Positions 17,192 to 27,456 of a DNA stretch of 56,537 nt are shown here, piece after piece (position 1 is the first letter of the stretch; every line of letters starts with the position of its first letter). This DNA is from Methanobacteriota archaeon (GTDB lineage: Archaea > Halobacteriota > Methanomicrobia > Methanomicrobiales > Methanomicrobiaceae): the NCBI GenBank assembly GCA_016841485.1, contig JAENZA010000007.1, positions 1-56,537 on the forward strand. The letters run 5' to 3'. The translations under genes and the position numbers were made by a program. The notes under the pieces were generated by a model. It had not been told where the DNA came from, did not search any database, and saw nothing but the letters and a program-made list of their open reading frames with translations.

Positions 17192-18106
17192 CTATTCAGG
17201 ATTTCTTAATCGTTCGAGAAAACCCCGATAGTAACAGATATTCTTACTGAAAGTAAAATGACGTTTTCCATCCTTACGTGTGCATTTTCGGATCATGTGA
17301 TTGAGATGCAATTTTGAAATCGCCCCAACTTTCCTTCCTAAAAATCGGAAACCGGAATTATTCTTTTGAGCCAGAATTGCATCGGACTGGCCACTTCCAT
17401 ACGCTCTACGGAAAAAATACTCTTTTTCCATCCTCTCCGGGGGGACCAAATGGTGGACAACGGCATCAGGACAGTAATACACCAGGTATCCCTTATCCAT
17501 TACAATTTTCTGCAGTTCTACTTCTTCTGATCCAATGAGGTTGTTCCCAAACCTTCCCAGGCGTTCATCAAACATACCGAACTGCTCAAACACCTCTTTC
17601 CTGAAGGCGATATTTGTCCCGATCAGCCGTTCGGGCCATTTGAGACTTCTTGGCTTATCCCCCCAATCAATCACGCTCAGCATTCTGTAGAGAGATTCGC
17701 CCAACCATTCAGGAGGCGACTGGGACCATAGGGGAACCACTTTGCCGCCTGCGACGAGCACATTATCAGATGTCGAAAAAGACCGGGATATACTATCGAG
17801 CCATAGGGGATCGGCGGTTGCATCATCGTCAATAAACACAATAATATCTGACTTTGATTCTCTAATTCCAGTGTTTCTCGCATTTGACACTCCTTTTTTT
17901 GATTCAGGAATGTAGCGAATGTTTATCGACTGATTTTGTATCCATTTTTTTATTAAAAAGGGGATTTCTAAAGTTTCATTATAGTCAACAATTAAAATTT
18001 CAAAGAAAATATTAGCAATTTCCTGTTCGGATAGACTCTTTATTGTATTATCGATGAAAGCAGGGCACTTATAGGAACAAATTACAACAGAAATATCGAA
18101 TCTCAT
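17192..18106 (-). CDS. Glycosyltransferase family 2, AT-rich gene
   Basis: GT-A glycosyltransferase of 304 residues. It opens ISVVICSYKCPAFIDNTIKSL, has the KKGVSNARNTGI nucleotide-binding segment and the metal site IVFIDDDATADPLW, and a later GSEEVELQKIVMDKGY acidic motif. Codons are noticeably richer in A and T than in the flanking housekeeping genes, a sign of recent acquisition. Upstream lie about 124 AT-rich bases without a gene. Donor and acceptor unknown. Confidence 0.87.
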   Translation of the reverse strand: MRFDISVVICSYKCPAFIDNTIKSLSEQEIANIFFEILIVDYNETLEIPFLIKKWIQNQSINIRYIPESKKGVSNARNTGIRESKSDIIVFIDDDATADPLWLDSISRSFSTSDNVLVAGGKVVPLWSQSPPEWLGESLYRMLSVIDWGDKPRSLKWPERLIGTNIAFRKEVFEQFGMFDERLGRFGNNLIGSEEVELQKIVMDKGYLVYYCPDAVVHHLVPPERMEKEYFFRRAYGSGQSDAILAQKNNSGFRFLGRKVGAISKLHLNHMIRKCTRKDGKRHFTFSKNICYYRGFLERLRNPE

Positions 18107-18230
18107 ATCAAATGATTTTAATCATAATGAAATATTATGTCTTGCATTATTCTTCATTGAACCACTAAACGTACAAAATCTATGCATACGATAAGTCCAA
18201 TTAATATCATCGTTCTGTGATTAGCTGAGA

Positions 18231-19382
18231 CTAGCTATTAACAAATCGGCACCATTCCAGATACTCCTTGGTTAATTTTATCCCTCTTTCAAAATCAAAT
18301 CTTGGCGCAAAATTCAATGCATTCTTTGCCTTATCAATTTTTACGACAGCCTGCGAAGAATACAATTTCATCTTATCAGGATCAGGATAATATTGCATAT
18401 CACTTTTTGGTGGGGATTGTTGAGATGAATTTGACTGTAATGCAGATTTGAGATTTCCTTTTGAGAAAGAATTCGCAAAAGAAAATAGCTGCATCATGAG
18501 GGGAATCCTTGATATTTTATTCTGGACATAGGGATCAAAAACAACGGCTTTTATTGCCTCTATATTTGAAACGGAATTATTTCCGGTCATCCCATCAATA
18601 CTTCCCGGCGGGCATAATCGTAACGAATCACGTCCGAGAAAACGCGAATATTCGCCAAAAAATTCGGCCCAAGTAACAGGATTCCCATCAGAAAGGACAA
18701 AACTCTCCCCTGAACAATTTTCAACCGTCACGCCATTTATCATTGCCTCAATGACATCATCGATATATATGCAATTGCAAATTCCTTTCCCATTATTTGG
18801 AAGATATACTTTCCCGGTCATCAACTGATGAACAGGCGTATGAGTCCATGGTCGGGAATAAGGGCCATATACGATTGCAGGTTGTAGAATACATACCGGC
18901 AATCCCTCTTTCTGTGAATAAGTTCTGAATGTGTTTTCTGCATGCAATTTTGATGTCGCGTAAATATTTGAAGAATCAGGATTTCTAGGGGACGATTCTG
19001 TAATTATGCCCGCTTCTGGACGACCATAGACATCAATTGTACTCATATGGACAATTTTTTGGGCATTTGAGAGCGCAACCTCAGCAAGATTTTCTGCTCC
19101 CTTCATTGCGAGTTTCTTCCTTTTTGAAGGATCGGCAGCAAAGTCATATGCGCAGTGAAAAATGTAATCGCAATCAGATGCCGCAATCGATACATCTGTC
19201 TTATTGACTATGTCCCCGGAGAATATTTCAACATTAAATCGTGCTATACGAGAAGCATGGGATAGATTGCGTACAAGGGCATGAACAGTACAGTCATGCT
19301 CAAGCACCAATTTTTCAATGAGCCTTGAACCGATGAATCCCGTTGCCCCAGTTATCATGACTGAAGAATTATCAATATCCAT
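18231..19382 (-). CDS. NAD-dependent epimerase/dehydratase (extended SDR)
   Basis: A 383-residue extended SDR with cofactor loop MITGATGFIGSRLIEKL near the N-terminus and the catalytic YATSKLHAE (Tyr-x3-Lys). Members epimerise, dehydrate or reduce nucleotide sugars. A roughly 50-residue Ser-rich insertion near residues 290-330 is unusual for the family. The ATG abuts the stop of the Gfo/Idh gene upstream, so FkbM-DUF115-Gfo/Idh-epimerase form one transcript. AT-rich composition. The sugar acted on is not known. Confidence 0.85.
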   Translation of the reverse strand: MDIDNSSVMITGATGFIGSRLIEKLVLEHDCTVHALVRNLSHASRIARFNVEIFSGDIVNKTDVSIAASDCDYIFHCAYDFAADPSKRKKLAMKGAENLAEVALSNAQKIVHMSTIDVYGRPEAGIITESSPRNPDSSNIYATSKLHAENTFRTYSQKEGLPVCILQPAIVYGPYSRPWTHTPVHQLMTGKVYLPNNGKGICNCIYIDDVIEAMINGVTVENCSGESFVLSDGNPVTWAEFFGEYSRFLGRDSLRLCPPGSIDGMTGNNSVSNIEAIKAVVFDPYVQNKISRIPLMMQLFSFANSFSKGNLKSALQSNSSQQSPPKSDMQYYPDPDKMKLYSSQAVVKIDKAKNALNFAPRFDFERGIKLTKEYLEWCRFVNS

Positions 19383-20387
19383 TCATACAACCTCCATCCA
19401 CGGAAGATCCAATTTCCCCTTTCTCAGATAGCATTGTTCGATGAAACTCACAGACTTCATGGCCTCGTATCCTGAGATCAAGGACGGCCTATTGCTGATA
19501 GTAGATGAAATCCAGTCCTCTGCCTGAAGCACAAAAAGGTAATTAAATGGAATATCTATGGGTTGAGTGATTTGCTCATTAAAGACAGACCCCTGTATCC
19601 CGCTTATTCCCGAGTCGTGGGATAACCTGATCTCATTTTTTCTGAGGTTGACAATGACCTGTGCATCTTCAAAAATAAATTCAGCACAATTACTAAGGTC
19701 TCGTGTCCGGCTCAACTCAACAAAGCCACTCACTCCTGAATCCAATTCAATTTCAATTCTGCAGTCTGCTTCGACACCACCAAATGCATCATCATAATAA
19801 TGGAAGGATTTCGGATATCCTAACCACCATATCAATGAATCGATGGTATGGGCTCCGGTATCAAAAAGCACCCCACCGCCTGCCGTTTCCTTCTTAAAGA
19901 AAAAATCAGAAGTTACTGGCCAGTTGTATACATTTCCCTCCAGAAAACGAAATTCGAGCAAATCCCCATATGTCTTCTTCTGGAGAATTTTTTTCATTAA
20001 CTGATGCGCAGGAAGATATCTTCGCATCAGACCAACACTGATTCCCACCTCATTTTTTTCAGAGGCTGCGATCATAGTCTGGCATTCGGATGAAGAGAGT
20101 GCCATCGGCTTTTCGATCAGCACATATTTTTTCTGCTTCAGAAAGTCAATTGCCGCTGTACAGTGAAGGAAATGGGGTAGTGCGAGTACAACTGCATCAA
20201 TATCATCATAAATTTCAGAATAGGTATCAGTTACTAGCGGTACATTGTACCTAACACCCAATTCTCTCGCCCGATTCAGATTTTTATCAACCAATGCTGT
20301 GATTTCAACATCGCTGATACTATTGAATGCAGGAAGATGTCCTTTTTCGGCAACCGCCCCACATCCTACTATTCCAACTCTAACCAT
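19383..20387 (-). CDS. Gfo/Idh/MocA-family oxidoreductase
   Basis: NAD(P)-dependent sugar oxidoreductase of 334 residues. The Rossmann motif VGIVGCGAVAEKGHL opens the protein and the family's EKPMALSS (catalytic-region Lys-Pro) follows at about residue 100. A C-terminal alpha/beta domain with GVLFDTGAHTID is typical. Adjacent to the epimerase and DUF115 genes, it probably makes a keto- or deoxy-sugar intermediate for the surface glycan. AT-rich. Substrate unknown. Confidence 0.87.
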   Translation of the reverse strand: MVRVGIVGCGAVAEKGHLPAFNSISDVEITALVDKNLNRARELGVRYNVPLVTDTYSEIYDDIDAVVLALPHFLHCTAAIDFLKQKKYVLIEKPMALSSSECQTMIAASEKNEVGISVGLMRRYLPAHQLMKKILQKKTYGDLLEFRFLEGNVYNWPVTSDFFFKKETAGGGVLFDTGAHTIDSLIWWLGYPKSFHYYDDAFGGVEADCRIEIELDSGVSGFVELSRTRDLSNCAEFIFEDAQVIVNLRKNEIRLSHDSGISGIQGSVFNEQITQPIDIPFNYLFVLQAEDWISSTISNRPSLISGYEAMKSVSFIEQCYLRKGKLDLPWMEVV

Positions 20388-20395
20388 TGTCCCCT

Positions 20396-21172
20396 TTAAT
20401 CAAATAATGAATAATAATCTACTCTGGGAAACAATTCCAATTTTCCCCCGACACTCGCATTGTAGACTGAAATTCCTCTTGATTTTAAGAATTTTCCAGC
20501 TTCAACATATGCTGTTTCCATGCGATCAACATTGGGATCATGCCACCTAAAACCGGGACCAAAGTATTTGGGATCAAAATGATTCGCATCATTCGTCGCA
20601 GATGTGATCACATTTCCTGATTTCTGATCACCGTCACTTGGTGGGAGGTAATTATGATCCATTCCTATGAGGAATATTTCCTTACATCCCAGATAAAAAG
20701 CCAGCTGGAGATTCAGGTAGGTCACTGTTCCACCCCAATACACCTTTTTCGCAAAATTCGATGCAAATTTGGGGAATCCGCGATAATTCCTGATGAAGTT
20801 GACGTATACCAGGTCATCATCGCTTTCAATAAACTTGGCCAAATCCCAAGGGATGATTTTCGTTGATCCAGTTAGCTGGTTTATCTGCTCTTTCCTGTCT
20901 TCAGCTACAAGTCTGTCCTCAACGGTATAAAAGGTCGGCCTGAAAATTGTCGAATCATACAGTAAGAAAATACCGTTAGATGCTATCGTCACTTCGTCTG
21001 CAATTAGTGTAAGATCGCATTGTGCAAGACTGGGGCCGTTTCCAAGAATGAATGCTCTCTTATCCTTATGAATCCCTTTTAGCGACTGAAGCCTATCGCG
21101 TTGCACCAATGGAATATCCATTGCACCATTCTTGTCCCGACGGGGAATCCATTTAATCATTTCTTCGAGCAT
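20396..21172 (-). CDS. DUF115 / MptE-Maf-like protein, second copy
   Basis: A 258-residue paralogue of the protein at 12981. Shared motifs: FILGNGPSLAQCDL (residues 41-54), GGTVTYLNLQLAFYLGC, IFLIGMDHNY and DANHFDPKYFGPGFRW. It is as far from the first copy as two old paralogues with different acceptors would be. The start overlaps the FkbM gene by 20 bases. The likely role is glycan or protein-linked sugar transfer; the pterin-kinase name given to relatives is probably misleading here (inference). Confidence 0.8.
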   Translation of the reverse strand: MLEEMIKWIPRRDKNGAMDIPLVQRDRLQSLKGIHKDKRAFILGNGPSLAQCDLTLIADEVTIASNGIFLLYDSTIFRPTFYTVEDRLVAEDRKEQINQLTGSTKIIPWDLAKFIESDDDLVYVNFIRNYRGFPKFASNFAKKVYWGGTVTYLNLQLAFYLGCKEIFLIGMDHNYLPPSDGDQKSGNVITSATNDANHFDPKYFGPGFRWHDPNVDRMETAYVEAGKFLKSRGISVYNASVGGKLELFPRVDYYSLFD

Positions 21173-21956
21173 ATATCATGCCAATTGCTTGCTTTCCATC
21201 CCATTCCAGCATTGTCTCAAATTCATGTGATTCTAATAAATGAATTATCTTCTCATGATTAAGACTGGAACTGTTGTCGTGAAATTCCAATGCAATCTTT
21301 CTGGTATTTTTAAAATAGGCATCAGGTAATGAAGATAAAATCGAACCTTCTGAACCTTCACAATCCATTTTTAGATAGTCAATATGCCTCAATTCATTCT
21401 TTTCCATGAATTGAGGCAGCGTGATGCTGGGAACATGAATGTACTCAGGAGTCTCCATTCCAAAGACATCGTTGGAATACAAGGAATTTCTGGTTGAACT
21501 TTTTGAGATAAAAAAACTCAGATAACCATCGACATCACTAACACAAGAATTGAATAATGTTACATTTCCTAATTTCATCTTCTGCAATGAACGGGTCAAA
21601 TTTGCATACGCTTCTTTCCCTGGTTCAAAGCAATATACATGTGAAGCACCTTTGGTAGCTGCCAGAAATGAAAATGCACCGATATTTGCTCCAATATCTA
21701 CTACAAGATCGCCTTCATCAATATCCACAAAATCGTTTGTATAGACTCCTTTTTTTAATATTGAAACGACATTAAAAACAGTTTTTAATTCATTGTTTGG
21801 AAAGTATAAAACAACATTATCTTTAATTAATGTGACTGGTTTGCTCCTTAGAATAAACCCCATAAATATTTCTAAACTGTTATCAAAGAACAAGGACGCT
21901 TTTAAAAGATTTATGTAATAGATGAAAAATCCCCGAATATCCGAAATAATATACAT
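21153..21956 (-). CDS. FkbM-family methyltransferase
   Basis: SAM-dependent methyltransferase of 267 residues, FkbM type (PF05050). The SAM motif VVDIGANIGAFSFLAATKG is at about residues 80-98, followed by VYCFEPGKEAYANL and the family-typical IDYLKMDCEGSEGSIL. FkbM proteins in glycan loci O-methylate sugars. The N-terminal 40 residues are hydrophobic-aromatic and may touch the membrane. Upstream is an AT-rich gap of 171 bases with TTATAAAATAAA near 21967-21981 as a possible TATA box. First gene of its transcript. Confidence 0.85.
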   Translation of the reverse strand: MYIISDIRGFFIYYINLLKASLFFDNSLEIFMGFILRSKPVTLIKDNVVLYFPNNELKTVFNVVSILKKGVYTNDFVDIDEGDLVVDIGANIGAFSFLAATKGASHVYCFEPGKEAYANLTRSLQKMKLGNVTLFNSCVSDVDGYLSFFISKSSTRNSLYSNDVFGMETPEYIHVPSITLPQFMEKNELRHIDYLKMDCEGSEGSILSSLPDAYFKNTRKIALEFHDNSSSLNHEKIIHLLESHEFETMLEWDGKQAIGMIYARRND

Positions 21957-22069
21957 AATACACCTTTATTTTATAATTTAAGAAATTTCGAATTCAAGAG
22001 AATCCCTGTTTTTACAACAACTTCCAATATTTGTACAACCATTCCCAAATGTGCCATGCGTTGATAATT

Positions 22070-22088
22070 TGATTGAATGAATCAATCA
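22070..22088. other. Inverted repeat in an AT-rich gap
   Basis: TGATTGA and TCAATCA pair over a 5-base loop, about 40 bases beyond the stop of the GDP-fucose synthase-like gene on the minus strand. It may help end that transcript. Small and AT-rich, so chance is possible. Confidence 0.3.
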
Positions 22089-22127
22089 TTCATGGACGAT
22101 AGCCTATATTATAATTATCAACCATTT

Positions 22128-23090
<963 letters not shown>

Positions 23091-24134
23091 TCAGTCTCCC
23101 TTCCACCATTTGTCGCCCAACTTCCGACGGATAATCTCGTCACCCTCACCCGGAGATTCAATTCCTGCTGCCCTCAGGTCCGCATCCACCATGATCCGAA
23201 CAAGATCATGGAAGGAGATCTTCGGTTTCCACCCAAGGGCCTTCTCGGCCTTTGCTGCATCCCCGATAAGAACTTCCACCTCCGTCGGACGGAAGTACTT
23301 CGGGTCTATCCGTACATGGTCCTCCACATCCTTTCCCACATAGACAAAGGCCTCATCAAGGAATTCCTGAACCGAATGCGTTTCACCGGTGGCAACGACA
23401 AAATCATCAGGCGTATCATGCTGGAGAATCTTCCACATCGCCTCCACGTACTCAGGCGCAAACCCCCAGTCACGGCGGGCTTCAAGGTTACCCATATAGA
23501 GATACTTCTGCTTCCCGCCAAGAATCGAGGCAATCCCCCTTGTGACCTTCCTTGTCACAAAGGTTTCACCACGACGAGGCGATTCGTGGTTGAAGAGAAT
23601 CCCGTTTGATGCGAACATCCCATACCCTTCCCGGTAATTTTTCACCATCCAGTAGGCATACAGTTTTGCGCAGGAATACGGACTTCGTGGAACAAAGGGA
23701 GTATCTTCATTCTGTGGAGGTGCTGCTCCCCCAAACATTTCACTGGAGGATGCCTGGTAGAGTTTCGCCTCGGAATGGCTCCGCCGCATTGCCTCAAGAA
23801 TCCGGGTCGTCCCCAGCCCCGTCACATTTGAGGTGTATTCCGGCGCATCGAAACTGACGCGGACATGACTCTGGGCGCCGAGATGATAGATCTCTTCCGG
23901 TTTTATGTTATAAATGATATTGGAGAGCTGTTCCCCGTCGGAGAGATCACCATAATGAAGAAAAAGCCGAACGTCCTCACCATGGGGATCCTGGTAGATA
24001 TGATCAATTCTGTCGGTATTGAATGTTGAGGATCTCCGGATTATTCCATGCACCTCATATCCTTTATGCAGCAGCAATTCTGCAAGATACGACCCATCCT
24101 GTCCGGTAATTCCTGTGATCAGGGCTTTCTTCAT
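23091..24134 (-). CDS. gmd: GDP-mannose 4,6-dehydratase
   Basis: Converts GDP-mannose to GDP-4-keto-6-deoxymannose. A 347-residue extended SDR with [17 protein letters not shown] at the N-terminus, [19 protein letters not shown] (the GDP-mannose dehydratase hallmark), [12 protein letters not shown] and the Tyr-x3-Lys pair in [11 protein letters not shown]. Length and motifs match Gmd. It lies between the GDP-mannose pyrophosphorylase gene (78 bases upstream) and the epimerase/reductase gene (6 bases downstream), so the three encode a GDP-mannose to GDP-6-deoxyhexose route. Confidence 0.95.
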   Translation of the reverse strand: MKKALITGITGQDGSYLAELLLHKGYEVHGIIRRSSTFNTDRIDHIYQDPHGEDVRLFLHYGDLSDGEQLSNIIYNIKPEEIYHLGAQSHVRVSFDAPEYTSNVTGLGTTRILEAMRRSHSEAKLYQASSSEMFGGAAPPQNEDTPFVPRSPYSCAKLYAYWMVKNYREGYGMFASNGILFNHESPRRGETFVTRKVTRGIASILGGKQKYLYMGNLEARRDWGFAPEYVEAMWKILQHDTPDDFVVATGETHSVQEFLDEAFVYVGKDVEDHVRIDPKYFRPTEVEVLIGDAAKAEKALGWKPKISFHDLVRIMVDADLRAAGIESPGEGDEIIRRKLGDKWWKGD

Positions 24135-24211
24135 CCTCTCACATTCTCCTGAATTAAATTAGAGGTAATCCTAAATAATCGTTGGTTGGAAAAGAATTAG
24201 AAAAATATCTT

Positions 24212-25570
24212 TTATATCCGGGAATAGTCATCATCATACCGGACAATATCATCCTCACCGATATACTCACCAATCTGTACCTCTATCATCTCGAGAGGGA
24301 CTTTGCCCGGATTTGCCAGACGGTGGTGTACTCCTGAAGGGACAAAGGTGCTCTCACCCTGACGGACATAGAAGGTCTTATCCCCTATCGTCACTTCAGC
24401 CGTCCCTTTGACAACCACCCAATGTTCACTCCGATGATGGTGCATCTGGAGGGACAGTCTGTTCAGAGGCGGGACGGAGATACGCTTTATTTTGTACCCG
24501 TCATCCTTTTCGAGTTCCGTATATGACCCCCACGGGCGGTAGACCGTGGTATGAAGACGAGCCCGCTCGTCCCCCTCCTTTTTCAGGTCCTGGACGACCT
24601 TTCCGACTTCCTGGGAACGGCTGAGGGGACAGACAAGCAGTGCATCGCGCGTGTCGATGACCGCCATTTCATTGAGCCCAATCGCCATGACCAGCCGGTC
24701 GCTTATTACCAGATTTTCGGATGAATCGATGCAGATGCATTCCCCATCAACTGCATTCCCATTTGCATCATGGAGCATCTCCCGGTAGATTGCTTGAAAA
24801 CTCCCAAGATCATTCCATGATGATGTGAACGGAACCACCCCGGCACAGGCGGTCTTTTCCATCAACCCGTAATCGATGGAGACAGCCGGAGAGGCAGCAA
24901 AAGCCTCCTGTACATCAGGATTCTCAAACGCGGCGACGACCTCCGGAGCATGGTGTTCACATTCACTGAAGAAGAGATCCGAATCAAGCATGAACATCCC
25001 GGAATTCCAGAGATATCCATCTCTGATATACTTCTCTGCCGTCTCTAAATCCGGCTTCTCAACGAATGCATCGACAAGGAACCCGGCAAATGCATGCTTC
25101 CCCGTCCGGATGTATCCGTACCCTGTTTCCGGGCGGTCAGGGGTGACGCCAAAGACCATCAGGTGCTTTGATGCTGCCATCTCTGCAGCAGAATGCACCG
25201 ATTGATGATAGGCATCATCGACATCAACCAGATGATCCGACGGAAGAACAAGAACAGATGCGCTCCCGGCTTCCTTCACAATCTCCTGTATTCCAAAATA
25301 TATTGCCGGAAGTGTGCTCCGGGGCTGAGGCTCGACCAGAACCCTGCATCCATCACAGATCCCCCCTGCCTGATCGGATGCAAGGAACCTGAGATTTTCA
25401 TTGGTGATGATGAAGATCTCCTCAGGCCTTGAATGAAGAAGAGCCCGTTCAATCGTCATCTGAAATAGTGACTTTCCATTAAAGAGAGGAAGAAATTGTT
25501 TTGGATAGTATTCGCGGGATAAGGGAAAGAGGCGTGTTCCACTCCCCCCGGCAAGTATTAAGGTATGCAT
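24212..25570 (-). CDS. Mannose-1-phosphate guanylyltransferase / mannose-6-phosphate isomerase
   Basis: Two-domain enzyme of 452 residues. The N-terminal nucleotidyltransferase has LILAGGSGTRLFPLSREYYPKQFLP and makes GDP-mannose from mannose-1-phosphate and GTP. The C-terminal cupin from about residue 340 has the metal site MHHHRSEHW and KGTAEVTIGD, characteristic of the type II phosphomannose isomerase half. It heads the gmd operon. Divergent from the flippase gene over 107 bases that must hold both promoters. Equivalent bacterial names are ManC, AlgA or XanB. Confidence 0.93.
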   Translation of the reverse strand: MHTLILAGGSGTRLFPLSREYYPKQFLPLFNGKSLFQMTIERALLHSRPEEIFIITNENLRFLASDQAGGICDGCRVLVEPQPRSTLPAIYFGIQEIVKEAGSASVLVLPSDHLVDVDDAYHQSVHSAAEMAASKHLMVFGVTPDRPETGYGYIRTGKHAFAGFLVDAFVEKPDLETAEKYIRDGYLWNSGMFMLDSDLFFSECEHHAPEVVAAFENPDVQEAFAASPAVSIDYGLMEKTACAGVVPFTSSWNDLGSFQAIYREMLHDANGNAVDGECICIDSSENLVISDRLVMAIGLNEMAVIDTRDALLVCPLSRSQEVGKVVQDLKKEGDERARLHTTVYRPWGSYTELEKDDGYKIKRISVPPLNRLSLQMHHHRSEHWVVVKGTAEVTIGDKTFYVRQGESTFVPSGVHHRLANPGKVPLEMIEVQIGEYIGEDDIVRYDDDYSRI

Positions 25571-25644
25571 GCTCTGGACTCCGGATCTAACTAATATCTG
25601 CTGATACTCGGTTAAAAACTTCCCTCTAGAATCCTATCTGCCGC

Positions 25645-25652
25645 AATATTTA
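25645..25652 (+). promoter_or_regulatory. TATA-like element for the flippase gene
   Basis: AATATTTA lies 26-33 bases upstream of the GTG at 25678, the expected geometry for a leaderless archaeal transcript and some support for that start codon. Confidence 0.4.
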
Positions 25653-25677
25653 CCCACTGACAGGAAAATACTATGAT

Positions 25678-27150
25678 GTGAAACCACCCCGAGAGGCAAT
25701 CACCCGCATTCTCTCCATCGACCCCATACGCCGGCAGAGCCTGATATCCTTCAATTCACAGATCATAATCACATTCCTCGGGTTCGTGTCAACAATTTAT
25801 ATTGCCCGGGTGATCGGGTCCGACGGGTATGGAGCGTACGCTCTCTTCCTCTCCTACTTCTATATCATGAATCTCTTCACAGATACCGGAATCACCGGGG
25901 CTGTCGTGAAACGTGTGTCTGAAGGAAAGGAAGAAAATGCGTACTTTTCTGCATATATTTCGATCAAAATAATACTTCTTGCATTAGCGGTCTTCGCACT
26001 CTATCTTTTCAGAGATCTATTTGTCGACCTCAATGACAACGGACTCTTCCCCTGGCTAATTGCAGCCATTGTTATTGCATCGTTTTGGGGAATTCTGGCA
26101 GCAGGTATGCAGGCAACCGGAAGCTGGGGTCTGCGTGAAATTTCAAACCTTCTGAACAACATCCTGCGAATCATAGTTCAGGTCATTGCGGTATTCCTGG
26201 GATTCTCTGTTGCCGGTATGGTGGGTGGATTCGTATTCGGATATCTGGCAGGCATCCTTATGCTCATCCGATATATTCCCCTCAGATTTTCATCATTTTC
26301 CAGGGACCACGTAAAAAGCCTCATCATTTTTGCTCTTTTTGCCGCAGGTGGAACTGTGGGTGCGGTTCTTCTAAATAATACGGACAGAATAATGATCGGG
26401 TATTTCTATAGCAATACAGAGGTCGGCGTCTACGCTATAGCCTATCAGCTTACGATCTTTGCAAGTTTTGCTGCAGCGGCTATCGGATCTACATTATATC
26501 CCCGCTTTTCACGATGGGCAACCGATAAGGAATTTTCATCCATAGAAAAAAGCCTTAAAAAAGCAATTCCATTTAGTCTGACATTAGCTATCCCGATGTT
26601 AATCGGAGGTTTTGTTCTTCAAACCCACATTCTTCCAATACTCTATGGTGAAGCATTTGCTGCCGGATCGACGGTTCTTCTCTTCCTGCTGGCCTTTCAA
26701 GCACTGAATTGTATCAATGTAGTCCTTGGAACTGCATTAACATCTTTAGATCGTGTGAAAATTAGTGCCATATCAACTTTCCTTGGAGCTGCCCTCAATA
26801 TTGCAATCAACATGCTTCTCATTCCAGTTATCGGCATCCTCGGCGCCGGTATCGCAACCGTCATGGCAGGCGCCGTGATCCTCGGCACCCGCTATCTCTT
26901 CCTGCGCCAGCACATCCACGTCAACGTCAACGTCCCGATGCTCACCCACATCGTCGCCGCCTCGCTTGTCATGGGCATCGTCATCGCGGCCTTGAACTAC
27001 CTCATCGATATCAACACGATCATCACCCTCTTCGCAGTCGTCGCCGTCGGGGCCGCCATCTACCTGGGAAGCCTCTACAAGCTGAACGCGGAATTTGCAG
27101 AGGAGGTTCTCGGGATCTTCGGCATCCTCAGTGGGAAGAAGAGCGGCTGA
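25678..27150 (+). CDS. Wzx-type polysaccharide flippase
   Basis: Integral membrane protein of 490 residues with about 14 hydrophobic segments, matching the polysaccharide-export flippase family (PF01943/PF13440). Segments such as IYIARVIGSDGYGAYALFLSYF, FTDTGITGAVVKRVSEGKEE and NNTDRIMIGYFYSNTEVGVYAIAYQ are typical. It should flip lipid-linked glycan across the cytoplasmic membrane. The GTG start is supported by a TATA-like box. It is the only plus-strand gene in the island and separates the two minus-strand blocks. A collapsed second copy lies at 37222. The last 300 bases are more GC-rich than the middle of the gene. Confidence 0.9.
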   Translation: MKPPREAITRILSIDPIRRQSLISFNSQIIITFLGFVSTIYIARVIGSDGYGAYALFLSYFYIMNLFTDTGITGAVVKRVSEGKEENAYFSAYISIKIILLALAVFALYLFRDLFVDLNDNGLFPWLIAAIVIASFWGILAAGMQATGSWGLREISNLLNNILRIIVQVIAVFLGFSVAGMVGGFVFGYLAGILMLIRYIPLRFSSFSRDHVKSLIIFALFAAGGTVGAVLLNNTDRIMIGYFYSNTEVGVYAIAYQLTIFASFAAAAIGSTLYPRFSRWATDKEFSSIEKSLKKAIPFSLTLAIPMLIGGFVLQTHILPILYGEAFAAGSTVLLFLLAFQALNCINVVLGTALTSLDRVKISAISTFLGAALNIAINMLLIPVIGILGAGIATVMAGAVILGTRYLFLRQHIHVNVNVPMLTHIVAASLVMGIVIAALNYLIDINTIITLFAVVAVGAAIYLGSLYKLNAEFAEEVLGIFGILSGKKSG

Positions 27151-27455
27151 ACGAATCGAATAATCAGACCGTGAGTATCTGGAATTGGGCCCTACCCCCT
27201 CCATAGTGAGGAGGCCCCCCCTTATTTCAGTCCAAAATGAGCCCAATTGGAGCGTATTTTCCGGGGATAATGAGGTCTTGGAAAATCTAGCCATTTTGAT
27301 AATTATTTGCGAAATAAAGAATATTCCAAGGACTATATTCGTCATTTAACGGCGTGGATTTTCCGAAGGTGCAGATAGTCAGGGAAGGGTGAAATCTGCC
27401 CGTAGTCTGCGCCTGTGTCGATCGTTTATATGGGCCTATTTCCCCGAAATAAGCC
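27151..27455. other. Gene-free gap between convergent genes, with several inverted repeats
   Basis: No coding region is supported here. It separates the ends of the flippase gene and the nucleotide-sugar dehydrogenase gene. It holds an 8-bp inverted repeat (27183-27190 with 27241-27248, about 50 bases between arms), a small TTATTT/AAATAA hairpin near 27303-27317 and the strong hairpin at 27432-27456. This looks like a two-sided transcription-end region. Confidence 0.5.
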
Positions 27456-27456
27456 C
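27432..27456 (-). terminator. Strong hairpin at the end of the uronic-acid operon
   Basis: GGGCCTATTTC and GAAATAAGCCC form an 11-position stem with one mismatch and a 3-base loop. It sits against the stop codon of the dehydrogenase gene ending at 27456, the last gene of the minus-strand block. Position and symmetry suggest a terminator or 3'-end stabiliser. Confidence 0.55.

Noticed and set aside
26773-27345. Minus-strand frame of 190 codons over the end of the flippase gene
   Set aside because: Asp/Gly-rich low-complexity translation antisense to membrane helices; no start signal and no family.
27151-27455. CRISPR array or mobile-element ends in the inverted-repeat-rich gap
   Set aside because: The repeats are single hairpins of different sequence, with no regular spacing and no associated cas or transposase gene.
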